27,687 nt of DNA from JBOGHU01 sp050742255 (GTDB lineage: Bacteria > Actinomycetota > Acidimicrobiia > Acidimicrobiales > CADCSY01). The notes beneath the pieces were generated by a model. It did no database searches. It was not told the origin of the DNA and worked only from the letters and a program-made list of their open reading frames with translations. Made by a program: the position numbers and the translations under genes. Position 1 is the first letter of the stretch. Each line of letters opens with the position of its first letter. The stretch lies in assembly GCA_050742255.1 (NCBI GenBank), contig JBOGHU010000107.1:1-27687 (forward strand), in the 5' to 3' direction. Positions 7,337 to 14,651 of this stretch are shown here, in pieces.

Positions 7337-8575
7337 GTGGTCTCCACCGGGGGCAGCAGGCGGGTGGTCGTCACCGGCATGGGGGCGGTGAGCCCGCTCG
7401 GGCACGACGTGACCTCCACCTGGGACGCCCTGGTGGCAGGGCGGTCGGGGGTCGGCCCCATCACGCTCTTCGACGCCTCGTCGTCGCCGGTCCGCATCGC
7501 CGCCGAGGTGAAGGGCTGGGACGGCGGGGCCGTCTTCGGCGCCAAGGACGCCCGCCACCTCGACCGCTTCTGCCAGTTCGCGCTGGTGGCGGCCCGCCAG
7601 GCGCTGGGGCAGAGCGGCGTCGCCGTGGGCGACGACCCCGAGCGGGTCGGCGTGGTGTTCGGCTCGGGCCTGGGCGGGGTGGGCACCCTCGAGGAGCAGG
7701 CGGCGGTCCTGGGCCGGCGGGGCCCGACCCGCGTCAACCCCTTCACCCTGCCCATGCTGATCGCCAACGCCGCCGCCGGCCAGATCGCCATCGACACCGG
7801 GGCCCGAGGCCCCAACACCTGCACGGTCACGGCCTGTGCGGCGTCGGCCAACGCCATCGGTGACGCCGCGGAGCTGATCCGGTCGGGGCGGGCCGACGCC
7901 GTGATCGCCGGCGGGGCCGACGCCGCCATCACGCCCCTCTGCATCGCCGCCTTCGCGTCCATGCGGGCGCTGTCGGCGCGCAACGACGAGCCGGAGCGGG
8001 CCTCTCGCCCCTTCGACGCCGGCAGGGACGGCTTCGTCTCGGCCGAGGGCGCCGCCGCCCTGGTCCTCGAGGCGCGCCAGGTGGCCCTGGCCCGGGGGGC
8101 CTCGGTGCTGGGCGAGGTGCTCGGCTACGGCGCCAGCTGCGACGCCCACCACATCACCGCCCCCGACGCGACCGGGCGGGGGGCGGTGGCGGCGATGCGC
8201 GCCGCCCTGGGCCAGGCCGGCCTGGCCCCCGCCGACGTCGACTACGTGAACGCCCACGGCACCTCCACCCCGCCCAACGACCGCACCGAGACCCTGGCCG
8301 TCAGGGCGGTGCTGGGCCCTCGGGTGCCGGTGTCGTCGACCAAGTCGATGACGGGCCACCTGCTCGGTGCCGCCGGGGCCCTGGAGGCGGTCGTCTGCCT
8401 CAAGGTCCTCGAGACGGGGATCCTGCCGCCCACCATCAACCACGAGGACCCCGATCCCGACTGCGACCTCGACTACGTCCCCAACGTGGCCCGGACCGCG
8501 ACGGTGGACACGGTGATGACCAACAGCTTCGGGTTCGGGGGCCACAACGCGACGCTCGTCCTCGGCCGAGGGTAG
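7337..8575 (+). CDS. fabF: 3-oxoacyl-ACP synthase II
   Basis: Beta-ketoacyl-ACP synthase II (KAS II), which condenses malonyl-ACP with an acyl-ACP in fatty acid elongation. The 412-aa protein has RRVVVTGMGAVSPLG at the start and the full Cys-His-His triad: C167 in TACAASANAIG, H307 in NAHGTSTPPND and H341 in SMTGHLLGAAGALE, plus the closing NSFGFGGHNATLVL. The GTG at 7337 is the first start in frame and follows the transglycosylase gene by 9 nt; no independent promoter box is seen, so operon expression is likely. No acpP, fabD or fabG lies nearby, so it is a stand-alone fabF. A polyketide-type KS is possible, but length and motifs fit FabF best. Confidence 0.9.
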   Translation: MVSTGGSRRVVVTGMGAVSPLGHDVTSTWDALVAGRSGVGPITLFDASSSPVRIAAEVKGWDGGAVFGAKDARHLDRFCQFALVAARQALGQSGVAVGDDPERVGVVFGSGLGGVGTLEEQAAVLGRRGPTRVNPFTLPMLIANAAAGQIAIDTGARGPNTCTVTACAASANAIGDAAELIRSGRADAVIAGGADAAITPLCIAAFASMRALSARNDEPERASRPFDAGRDGFVSAEGAAALVLEARQVALARGASVLGEVLGYGASCDAHHITAPDATGRGAVAAMRAALGQAGLAPADVDYVNAHGTSTPPNDRTETLAVRAVLGPRVPVSSTKSMTGHLLGAAGALEAVVCLKVLETGILPPTINHEDPDPDCDLDYVPNVARTATVDTVMTNSFGFGGHNATLVLGRG

Positions 8576-8585
8576 CGCCCGGCGG

Positions 8586-8591
8586 TAGGCT
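8586..8591 (+). promoter_or_regulatory. -10 box (TAGGCT) of proA
   Basis: TAGGCT, 8 nt, then the GTG start at 8600, with no Shine-Dalgarno. It implies that proA has its own leaderless promoter and does not depend on proB transcription. Confidence 0.5.
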
Positions 8592-8599
8592 GACCGGTC

Positions 8600-9856
8600 G
8601 TGACCGACTCCACCACCGCCTCCCTGGACGAGCTGGCTCGGCGGGCCCGAGTCGCGTCGCGGGCCCTGGCCGGCGCCACCAGCCAGTCCAAGGCGAAGGC
8701 GCTGGGCACTGCCGCCGACCTGCTGGAGCGCCGCATCGGCGAGGTCCTCGCCGCCAACGCCGAGGACGTGGCCGCCTCCGAGGAGGCGGGCGTGCCGCCC
8801 GGCGCCCTCGACCGGCTCCGCCTCGACCCCGGGCGGGTGGCGGCCATGGCCGGAGGGCTGCGGGCGGTGGCCGTCCTGCCCGACCCCGTGGGCGAGGTGG
8901 TCGGGTCGTGGGAGCGCCCCGACGGGCTTCGCATCCAGCAGGTGCGGGTCCCCCTGGGGGTGGTGGGGATCATCTACGAGAACCGACCCAACGTCACCAG
9001 CGACGCCTTCGGGCTGTGCCTGCGGTCGGGCAACGTCGCCTTCCTGCGAGGCTCCTCTAGCGCCATCTCCTCCAATCGGGCTGTCGTCGAGGTCCTGCGG
9101 GAGGGTGCTGTGGCTGCCCGCCTGCCCGGGGACGCGGTGGTGCTGGTGACCGACACCAGCCGGGAGGCGGCGGTGGCGTTCATGCGCATGCGCGGCGCCA
9201 TCGACGTGCTCATCCCTCGCGGCGGGCCGTCGCTCATCGCGTCGGTGCTGGAGCACGCCACCGTCCCTTACGTGATCGACGGTGACGGCAACTGCCACGT
9301 CTACGTCGACGCCGCCGCCGACCTCGACATGGCCAGCTCCATCGTCGTGAACGCCAAGACCCAGCGGCCGTCGGTGTGCAACGCCGCCGAGTCGCTGGTG
9401 GTGCACGCCGCGGTCGCCGAGGCGTTCCTGCCCCCGCTGTCCTTCGCCCTCGACGGCGTGGAGCTGGTCGGTGACGAGCGCTCCCGGGCCATCGTCCCGT
9501 CCATGGGCGAGGCCTCCGAGGCCGACTTCGCCACCGAGTTCCTCGACCTGAAGCTCAGCGTGGCGGTGGTCGACTCGCTGGACGAGGCCATAGCCCACGT
9601 CAACCGCTACGGCTCGGGCCACAGCGAGGCCATCGTCACGGCCGATGACGCCGCCGCCGAGCGCTTCACCCGCGAGGTCGACGCCGCCGCCGTGCTGGTC
9701 AACGCCTCCACTCGCTTCGTCGACGGGGAGCGCTTCGGGCTCGGGGCCGAGATCGGCATCAGCACCCAGAAGCTGCACGCCCGGGGGCCCATGGGGCTGC
9801 GGGAGCTGACCTGCGCCAAGTACGTGGTGCGGGGCCGCGGCCACATCGTGGCCTGA
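8600..9856 (+). CDS. proA: Glutamate-5-semialdehyde dehydrogenase (gamma-glutamyl phosphate reductase)
   Basis: Second enzyme of proline synthesis: NADPH-dependent reduction of gamma-glutamyl phosphate to glutamate semialdehyde. The 418-aa protein is an aldehyde dehydrogenase-fold enzyme. It shows PLGVVGIIYENRPNVT, the glycine-rich LIPRGGPSLI segment, YVIDGDGNCHVYVD, and the catalytic Cys in QRPSVCNAAE (C260), then SEAIVTADDAAAERF and the C-terminal GLREL. The GTG start lies 24 nt after the fabF stop with a leaderless -10 box. A GC hairpin follows the stop codon and the next gene (amt) belongs to nitrogen control, so proA probably forms its own unit. Confidence 0.96.
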   Translation: MTDSTTASLDELARRARVASRALAGATSQSKAKALGTAADLLERRIGEVLAANAEDVAASEEAGVPPGALDRLRLDPGRVAAMAGGLRAVAVLPDPVGEVVGSWERPDGLRIQQVRVPLGVVGIIYENRPNVTSDAFGLCLRSGNVAFLRGSSSAISSNRAVVEVLREGAVAARLPGDAVVLVTDTSREAAVAFMRMRGAIDVLIPRGGPSLIASVLEHATVPYVIDGDGNCHVYVDAAADLDMASSIVVNAKTQRPSVCNAAESLVVHAAVAEAFLPPLSFALDGVELVGDERSRAIVPSMGEASEADFATEFLDLKLSVAVVDSLDEAIAHVNRYGSGHSEAIVTADDAAAERFTREVDAAAVLVNASTRFVDGERFGLGAEIGISTQKLHARGPMGLRELTCAKYVVRGRGHIVA

Positions 9857-9860
9857 CAGC

Positions 9861-9877
9861 GTGGCGGGGGCCGCCGC
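9861..9877 (+). terminator. GC hairpin after proA
   Basis: GTGGCGG-GGG-CCGCCGC forms a 7-bp stem (one T-G pair) with a 3-nt loop 4 nt after the proA stop. There is no U-tract. Position between proA and the amt operator favours a terminator. Confidence 0.35.
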
Positions 9878-9888
9878 CCCACTCAGTC

Positions 9889-9942
9889 AGTGTTCACAGC
9901 CCCGAAACAGGGCGGAAACGTCCCTGCGCCACTGTGAGCACT
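9889..9942 (+). promoter_or_regulatory. GlnR-like nitrogen operator upstream of amt
   Basis: Three pentamers sit on an exact 11-bp period: TTCAC (9893-9897), GAAAC (9904-9908) and GAAAC (9915-9919), each separated by 6 nt. This matches the actinobacterial GlnR pattern of alternating gTnAC and GAAAC boxes with 6-nt spacers. In addition, AGTGTTCACAG (9889-9899) and CTGTGAGCACT (9932-9942) form an 11-bp inverted repeat with one mismatch that brackets the boxes. Placement 40-90 bp before the ammonium transporter start supports nitrogen control of the amt-glnB-glnD genes. Binding by GlnR is inferred from the motif only. Confidence 0.6.
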
Positions 9943-9979
9943 ACACCACCTGGCAGGGGGCCGGGAGAGGGGGATCGGG

Positions 9980-11260
9980 ATGGACACCGGCGACACCGCC
10001 TGGATGCTCGTGGCCACGGCACTGGTGCTCTTCATGACGCCGGGCCTGGCCCTGTTCTACGGGGGCATGGTCCGGGCCAAGCACGTGCTGGGCATGCTCA
10101 TGCAGAACTTCGCCGCTATGGGCCTCATCGCCGTCCTCTGGGCGGTGGTCGGGTTCACCCTCGCCTTCGGTGCCGCGGGCGACGGTGGCGTGCTCGGCGA
10201 CCTCGAGTTCCTCGGCCTGCGGGACGTGGGGGCCGCGCCCGGGCTGGGGCTCACCATCCCGTTGGTCCTGTTCAGCGCCTACCAGATGACCTTCGCCGTC
10301 ATCACCGCGGCGCTGATCACCGGCGCCACCGCCGACCGGCTGCGGTTCGGCGCCTACCTCGTCTTCATCGGGGGCTGGCTGGTGTTGGTCTACGCGCCGG
10401 TCGCCCACTGGGTGTTCGGCGGGGGCTGGCTGGCTGAGCTGGGCGCCCAGGACTTCGCCGGCGGCGCCGTCGTGCACATCAACGCCGGGGCCGCCGCCCT
10501 GGGCGTGGTCACGGTGGTGGGGGCCCGCCGGGGCTGGCGGGCCGAGGCCATGCCTCCCCACGCCCTGCCCTTCACCCTGCTGGGGGCGGGGATCCTGTGG
10601 TTCGGGTGGTTCGGGTTCAACGCCGGGTCGGCCCTGGCCGCCGACGGCGTGGCCGCCCAGGCCCTCATGAACACCTTCCTCGCCGCGTCCTCCGGCCTCC
10701 TCGGCTGGATCCTGCTGGAGCGTCTCCGTGACGGGAACGCCACCACGCTGGGCGCGGCCTCGGGCGCGGTCGCCGGCCTGGTGGCCATCACACCCTGCGC
10801 CGGGTTCGTCGGCGGCCTCAGCCCGATCGTCATCGGCGCCGTGGCCGGCGTGGTGTGCCCGCTGGCCATCGGGCTCAAGTTCCGCCTCGGGTACGACGAC
10901 AGCCTCGACGTGGTCGCCGTCCACCTGGTCGGCGGCCTGATCGGCTCGCTGCTGCTCGGGGTGTTCGGCGATGCCGCGGTGAACGAGGCCGGCGTCGACG
11001 GACTCCTCCTGGGCGGGGGCACCGGCCTGCTGGCCGACCAGGCCGTGGCCAGCGCCACGGTGCTGGCGTACTCGCTGGTGGTGTCGCTGGCCCTGGCCAA
11101 GCTCATCGACGTGGTCATGGGCCTGCGGGTCAGCGGCGAGGACGAGCTGGAGGGGCTCGACCGCAGCCAGCACGCCGAGACCGCCTACATCTTCAGCGAG
11201 ATGGGCTCTGCCGTGGGCTCGGTCTCGGCACCCCAGGGCGAGCGGGCCCCGGCCACGTGA
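9980..11260 (+). CDS. amt: Ammonium transporter, Amt family
   Basis: Membrane channel for ammonium uptake, a trimer in known homologues. The 426-aa protein has about 11 hydrophobic segments starting at WMLVATALVLFMTPGLALFYGG. The two pore histidines are visible in GGAVVHINAGAAAL and DVVAVHLVGGLIG, and the signature FGWFGFNAGSAL is intact. The cytoplasmic C-terminal tail (about residues 375-426) contains LRVSGEDELEGLDRSQHAETAY, the conserved region that responds to P-II binding. The ATG at 9980 has a purine-rich GGGAGAGGGGG upstream, and a GlnR-like operator lies before it. glnB and glnD follow on the same strand, the usual actinobacterial set. P-II (GlnK-type) gating of this Amt is expected from the family. 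Confidence 0.95.
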   Translation: MDTGDTAWMLVATALVLFMTPGLALFYGGMVRAKHVLGMLMQNFAAMGLIAVLWAVVGFTLAFGAAGDGGVLGDLEFLGLRDVGAAPGLGLTIPLVLFSAYQMTFAVITAALITGATADRLRFGAYLVFIGGWLVLVYAPVAHWVFGGGWLAELGAQDFAGGAVVHINAGAAALGVVTVVGARRGWRAEAMPPHALPFTLLGAGILWFGWFGFNAGSALAADGVAAQALMNTFLAASSGLLGWILLERLRDGNATTLGAASGAVAGLVAITPCAGFVGGLSPIVIGAVAGVVCPLAIGLKFRLGYDDSLDVVAVHLVGGLIGSLLLGVFGDAAVNEAGVDGLLLGGGTGLLADQAVASATVLAYSLVVSLALAKLIDVVMGLRVSGEDELEGLDRSQHAETAYIFSEMGSAVGSVSAPQGERAPAT

Positions 11261-11276
11261 GGGCCCGAGACCGAGC

Positions 11277-11292
11277 GGCCACCCGGGTGGTC
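11277..11292. terminator. Inverted repeat between amt and the convergent small gene
   Basis: GGCCACCCGGGTGGTC folds as a 6-bp stem with a CCGG loop (one G-T pair). It lies between the amt stop and the stop of the minus-strand small gene, so it could end both. It has no U-tract. Confidence 0.35.
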
Positions 11293-11485
11293 AGCGGGGG
11301 TCGTGGTCGGATCGGTGCCAGCCAGCGTCGGTGATGGGGCGGGGCTCGAAGAAGAGGCAGCCCTCGGGGCAGGCGAAGGGCATCTCCTGGTTGGCACCCA
11401 GGCGGCAGCGTTGGACGGCGTCACCCCCGACGGTGCTGCGCACGGAGTAGTGACGGCAGTCACGACGTACGGCCACGCCGCTCAT
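11291..11485 (-). CDS. Small Cys-rich protein, probable metal binding (unknown function)
   Basis: A 64-residue protein with C10-x-H12, C27, and C39-x3-C43 in the stretch PFACPEGCLFFEPR, an arrangement that looks like a small zinc-binding module. I do not recognise a named family or function. Support for a real gene is a protein-like composition with four cysteines and aromatic residues near the end, an ATG start, and a GATCCT -10-like box exactly 6 nt before the ATG, the same geometry as other leaderless genes here. It lies antisense between amt and glnB and splits that operon by about 300 bp. An iron-sulphur role cannot be excluded, but spacing is unlike classical ferredoxins. Confidence 0.6.
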   Translation of the reverse strand: MSGVAVRRDCRHYSVRSTVGGDAVQRCRLGANQEMPFACPEGCLFFEPRPITDAGWHRSDHDPR

Positions 11486-11491
11486 TGTGGC

Positions 11492-11497
11492 AGGATC
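11492..11497 (-). promoter_or_regulatory. -10-like box (GATCCT, minus strand) of the small Cys-rich gene
   Basis: GATCCT, 6 nt, then ATG at 11485. It differs from TANNNT at its first base. Confidence 0.35.
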
Positions 11498-11565
11498 GGT
11501 GTGCCGGTGCCGCTGTCGGTCCGGCCCGAGCCGGGGCCGTGGGCGCAGGTCGTGGGAAGGCGAGC

Positions 11566-11910
11566 GTGACCGTGAAGCTGGTGACGGCGGTGATCAAGCC
11601 TCACCGACTGGAGGGGGTGAAGGCCGCGCTGGCCTCCTACGGGGTCACCGGCATGACCATCAGCGAGGCGGCGGGGTACGGGCGCCAGAAGGGCAAGACC
11701 GAGGTCTACCGGGGCACCGAGTACACCGTCGACGTGGTGCCCAAGACCCGGATCGAGATCCTGTGCGACCTGTTCGACGCCGAGGACATCGCCGGCGTGA
11801 TCATGGCCGCGGCCCGCACCGGCAAGATCGGCGACGGGAAGGTGTGGATAAGCGAGGTCGACCGCGTCATCCGGATCCGCACCGGCGAGATGGGCGACGC
11901 CGCCCTCTGA
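11566..11910 (+). CDS. glnB: Nitrogen regulatory protein P-II (GlnB/GlnK)
   Basis: Trimeric signal protein that senses ATP/ADP and 2-oxoglutarate and controls Amt and nitrogen enzymes. It starts with KLVTAVIKPHRLEGVK and has the T-loop with a tyrosine in YRGTEYTVD at the position modified in other P-II proteins, the B-loop RTGKIGDGKVW, and the C-terminal RIRTGEMGDAAL. GTG at 11566 (114 aa) has GGAAGG 5 nt upstream. GTG at 11572 gives exactly 112 aa with the modified Tyr at 51, the canonical numbering, so the start is open between the two. Being beside amt, it behaves as glnK by context. In Actinobacteria GlnD adenylylates this protein; in enteric bacteria it is uridylylated. The repeat array begins immediately after its stop codon. 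Confidence 0.95.
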   Translation: MTVKLVTAVIKPHRLEGVKAALASYGVTGMTISEAAGYGRQKGKTEVYRGTEYTVDVVPKTRIEILCDLFDAEDIAGVIMAAARTGKIGDGKVWISEVDRVIRIRTGEMGDAAL

Positions 11911-12101
11911 TCGCCGATGGCCGGCGACAGGGGGCACAGATCGCCGATGGCCGGCGACAGGGGGGCATCGCCGATGGCCGGCGACAGGGGGCACAGATCG
12001 CCGATGGCCGGCGACAGGGGGGCATCGCCGATGGCCGGCGACAGGGGGGCATCGCCGATGGCCGGCGACGAGGGGGCATCGCCGATGGCCGGCGACAGGG
12101 G
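11911..12101 (+). repeat. Seven-unit 27/30-bp tandem hairpin repeat at the glnB-glnD junction
   Basis: Seven perfect copies of the 17-nt dyad TCGCCG-ATGGC-CGGCGA start at 11911, 11941, 11968, 11998, 12025, 12052 and 12079. Each can fold as a 6-bp GC-rich stem with ATGGC as loop, so each carries an ATG in its loop. Units are 30 bp (first and third) or 27 bp. All lengths are multiples of three, so all seven ATGs (11917, 11947, 11974, 12004, 12031, 12058, 12085) are in the glnD frame. Each unit ends in a G-run of 4-6. In the sixth unit this becomes GAGGGGG, 8 nt before the last ATG. If translated, the array encodes repeats of MAGDRGASP or MAGDRGHRSP. It is not CRISPR: the gaps between dyads are short and nearly identical. 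Confidence 0.9.
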
Positions 12102-14406
12102 TGACGCCGGGGTGGCCGACGCCCGGCGAGCGGTGCTCGCCGACGCCTCCCTGGTCGGCCGCCAGCTGTGCCAGGCCCTGGCCCGGGCCACCGACGCCTG
12201 GCTGGTCGGGCTCTTCTCGGCGGCCACGGCGGGACGGCCCGACGGGCTGGCCCTGGTCGCCGTCGGCGGCCACGGCCGAGGTGAGCTGGCGCCGGGGAGC
12301 GACCTCGACCTGTGGCTGCTCCACGACGGGCGCCGGGACCCCGCGGGTGTGGCCGAGGGGCTCTGGTACGCGGTCTGGGATGCCGGGCTGAAGCTGGGGC
12401 ACGGGGTGCGCACCCCCAAGCAGACCCTGGCCCTGGCGTCCGAGGACCTGGACACGGCCACCGCCGTCCTCACGGTGCGCCACCTGGCCGGCGACCAGGA
12501 CTTGAGCGACGGGCTCGGGGCGAGGGCAGGAGCCCAGTGGCGGAAGCGCTCCCGCCGGTGGCTGGAGGAGCTGGACCGGAGGGTGACGGCCCGCCACGAC
12601 CACGCCGGCGAGGTGGCGTTCCTCCTCGAGCCGGACCTGAAGGAGGGTCGTGGCGGCCTCCGGGACGTGCACGCCCTGCGGTGGTCGGAGATGGCCCAGC
12701 GGGTGCTGCTGGAGGGGGACGAGGACGCCCTCGCCGCGGCCGAGGACGTCCTGTTGGAGGTGCGGGTGGCGCTCCACCGGGCGACGGGCCGGCCCAGCGA
12801 CGTGCTCCTGCTCGAGCGCCAGGACGAGGTGGCGGCGGCGCTGGGCGACGCCGACGCCGACGCCCTCATGGCCCGGGTCGCCGCCGCCGCCCGCACGGTG
12901 GCCTGGACCAGCGACGAGGTGTGGGACCGCGTGCGGTCCTCGCTGGCGGGGCCGCTCGGCCGGGTGTTCCGGCGGGACCGCGAGATGGGACCGCCGGGCG
13001 TGGTGCTGCGCGACGGCGAGGTGCACATCGAGGCGGACGCGGTCGACGACGGGGCGCTGGTGCTCCAGGCCGCCGCCGCCGCGGCGGCGGTCCGGGCCCG
13101 CATCGACCGAGCGTCTCTGGACCGCCTGGCGGCCACCGCACCGGTCCTGGACGGGCCGTGGCCGCCCGGCGCCCGTCAGGCGCTGGTGGCCCTGCTGGGT
13201 ACCGGCGCCGGCGCCGTCCCCGTCCTCGAGACCCTCGACCAGCGGCGCCTGCTCGAGCGGGTGCTGCCCGAGTGGGCCCCCACCCGCAGCAAGCCCCAGC
13301 GCAACGCCTACCACCGCTTCACCGTCGACCGGCACCTCTGCCACGCCGCCGCCCACGCCGCCGGCCTGGCCTCCTCGGTGGCCCGACCCGACCTGCTGCT
13401 GGTGGGCGCCTGGCTCCACGACCTGGGCAAGGGCTACCCCGGTGACCACACCGAGGTCGGGACGGAGCTCATGGCCACCCTCGCCGCCCGCATGGGGTTC
13501 CCCTCCGACGACGTGGGGGTCCTCGTCGACCTCGTCCGCCACCACCTCCTCCTCCACGACGTCGCCACCCGCCGTGACATCAGCGACGACGACGTCATCG
13601 ACGCCACCGCCTCGGCGGTGGGCTCGCTGGGCACCCTGGAGCTGCTGACCGCCCTCACCGAGGCCGACTCGCTGGCCACCGGGCCCTCGGCGTGGGGGCC
13701 GTGGAAGGCCGAGCTGGTGGCGGCCCTGTCGGCCCGGGTGGCCCACGTGCTGCGGGGCGGGCAGGCCGGCGACATGACCGGTGACGGGTTCCCCGGCCCG
13801 GCGGTGCGGGCGCTCATGGCCGAGCGGAGGGCCGTGGTGGAGGGCGAGGGTCGCCACCTCACGGTCGTGGCACCCGACCGCCCCGGGTTGTTCAGCCGGG
13901 TGGCCGGCGCCCTGACCCTGGCCGGCGTCGGGGTGCGGGCGGCCGACGCGGCGTCGAGCGACGACGGCATGGCCGCCTCGCGGTTCCACGTGGAGCCAGG
14001 CCCGGCCGGCCTCGACTGGGACCAGGTCTGCGCCCAGGTGCGCCGGGTCCTCGCCGGTCGGATCGCCCTCGAGGCGCGCCTGGCCGAGCGCACCCACAGC
14101 TACCGGCACCTCTCCCCGGGCCGGTTCCTGGTCGCCGACCCCTCGGTCCGGCTCGACAACCTGGCCTCGGCCACCTGCACCGTCGTGGAGGTCCGGGCAC
14201 CCGACGCCGTGGGGGTCCTGTACCGCATCACCCGGGCCCTGGCCGACCTCGACCTCGACATCCGCCTGGCCAAGGTCGCCACCCTGGGCAGCGAGGTGGT
14301 GGACACGTTCTACGTCCGCACCCTCGACGGCGCCAAGATCACCGACCGGGGCCACCAGCGCGAGCTGGAGCGGGCCGTGCTCCACCGGCTGGGCACGCCC
14401 AGCTGA
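12085..14406 (+). CDS. glnD: P-II nucleotidyltransferase/deuridylylase family protein GlnD
   Basis: Bifunctional sensor that modifies and demodifies P-II according to glutamine. From the ATG at 12085 it is 773 aa. The nucleotidyltransferase domain has GGHGRGELAPGSDLDLW with catalytic D73 and D75. A helical region follows with DLKEGRGGLRDVHALRW. The HD domain carries WLHDLGKG (H445/D446). Two C-terminal ACT domains begin near residues 592 (LTVVAPDRPGLFSRVAGAL) and 700 (VEVRAPDAVGVLYRITRAL). The last repeat ATG is chosen because GAGGGGG lies 8 nt upstream. Any of six earlier in-frame ATGs back to 11917 could also serve and would add up to 56 repetitive residues absent from GlnD proteins I know. 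Actinobacterial GlnD homologues adenylylate rather than uridylylate P-II. The family assignment is firm; the start is not. Confidence 0.94.
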   Translation: MAGDRGDAGVADARRAVLADASLVGRQLCQALARATDAWLVGLFSAATAGRPDGLALVAVGGHGRGELAPGSDLDLWLLHDGRRDPAGVAEGLWYAVWDAGLKLGHGVRTPKQTLALASEDLDTATAVLTVRHLAGDQDLSDGLGARAGAQWRKRSRRWLEELDRRVTARHDHAGEVAFLLEPDLKEGRGGLRDVHALRWSEMAQRVLLEGDEDALAAAEDVLLEVRVALHRATGRPSDVLLLERQDEVAAALGDADADALMARVAAAARTVAWTSDEVWDRVRSSLAGPLGRVFRRDREMGPPGVVLRDGEVHIEADAVDDGALVLQAAAAAAAVRARIDRASLDRLAATAPVLDGPWPPGARQALVALLGTGAGAVPVLETLDQRRLLERVLPEWAPTRSKPQRNAYHRFTVDRHLCHAAAHAAGLASSVARPDLLLVGAWLHDLGKGYPGDHTEVGTELMATLAARMGFPSDDVGVLVDLVRHHLLLHDVATRRDISDDDVIDATASAVGSLGTLELLTALTEADSLATGPSAWGPWKAELVAALSARVAHVLRGGQAGDMTGDGFPGPAVRALMAERRAVVEGEGRHLTVVAPDRPGLFSRVAGALTLAGVGVRAADAASSDDGMAASRFHVEPGPAGLDWDQVCAQVRRVLAGRIALEARLAERTHSYRHLSPGRFLVADPSVRLDNLASATCTVVEVRAPDAVGVLYRITRALADLDLDIRLAKVATLGSEVVDTFYVRTLDGAKITDRGHQRELERAVLHRLGTPS

Positions 14407-14431
14407 GCGAGCGCTGCCCCGGGCCCGGCGC

Positions 14432-14437
14432 TACCCT
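14432..14437 (+). promoter_or_regulatory. -10 box (TACCCT) of the small ORF at 14444
   Basis: TACCCT, 6 nt (CGGGTC), then ATG. The box overlaps the right arm of an AGCGC/GCGCT inverted repeat (14410-14432) that may terminate glnD. Confidence 0.4.
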
Positions 14438-14443
14438 CGGGTC

Positions 14444-14632
14444 ATGTCGAGACAGGTGCGGGCCGTGCGCCGCCACCTCGCCGCCCTCGAGAACCCCACG
14501 CGGGGGCGGGGATGGGGCCGGGCGGGCCCCACCGGACAGGTCCCGCCCGAGCCCGAGCAGCCCTCCGCCGACGAGGCGCGCCCACCCGGCGGACCACCTC
14601 CCCCGCCGGGAAGCGTCGGGGTCCGCCGGTAG
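14444..14632 (+). CDS. Possible small leaderless ORF, 62 aa, unknown
   Basis: I do not recognise this protein. The N-terminal third is basic and could be helical (RQVRAVRRHLAALENP). The remainder is low-complexity, rich in Gly, Pro and Arg, with a PPPPPG stretch near the end. Support comes mainly from position: it fills an otherwise empty 245-bp gap between glnD and the NUDIX gene, and its ATG lies exactly 6 nt after a TACCCT box, as for dgt. It ends 19 nt before the NUDIX start, so the two could share a transcript. It could instead be a 5' leader of the NUDIX mRNA with no coding role. Confidence 0.35.
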   Translation: MSRQVRAVRRHLAALENPTRGRGWGRAGPTGQVPPEPEQPSADEARPPGGPPPPPGSVGVRR

Positions 14633-14651
14633 CGGGGCGCCGACCCACGAC

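Noticed and set aside
6515..9844. A 1109-codon open frame on the minus strand
   Set aside because: It lies antisense to the LysM gene, fabF and proA, which have clear motifs. The translation is Gly/His/Asp-rich shadow sequence with no domain.
11911..12101. CRISPR array
   Set aside because: The gaps between conserved dyads are only 10-13 nt and nearly identical, so there are no unique spacers, and no cas genes are present.
11482..14385. A 967-codon open frame on the minus strand
   Set aside because: Antisense shadow of glnB and glnD. The repeat array gives it a periodic look, but there is no domain or start signal.
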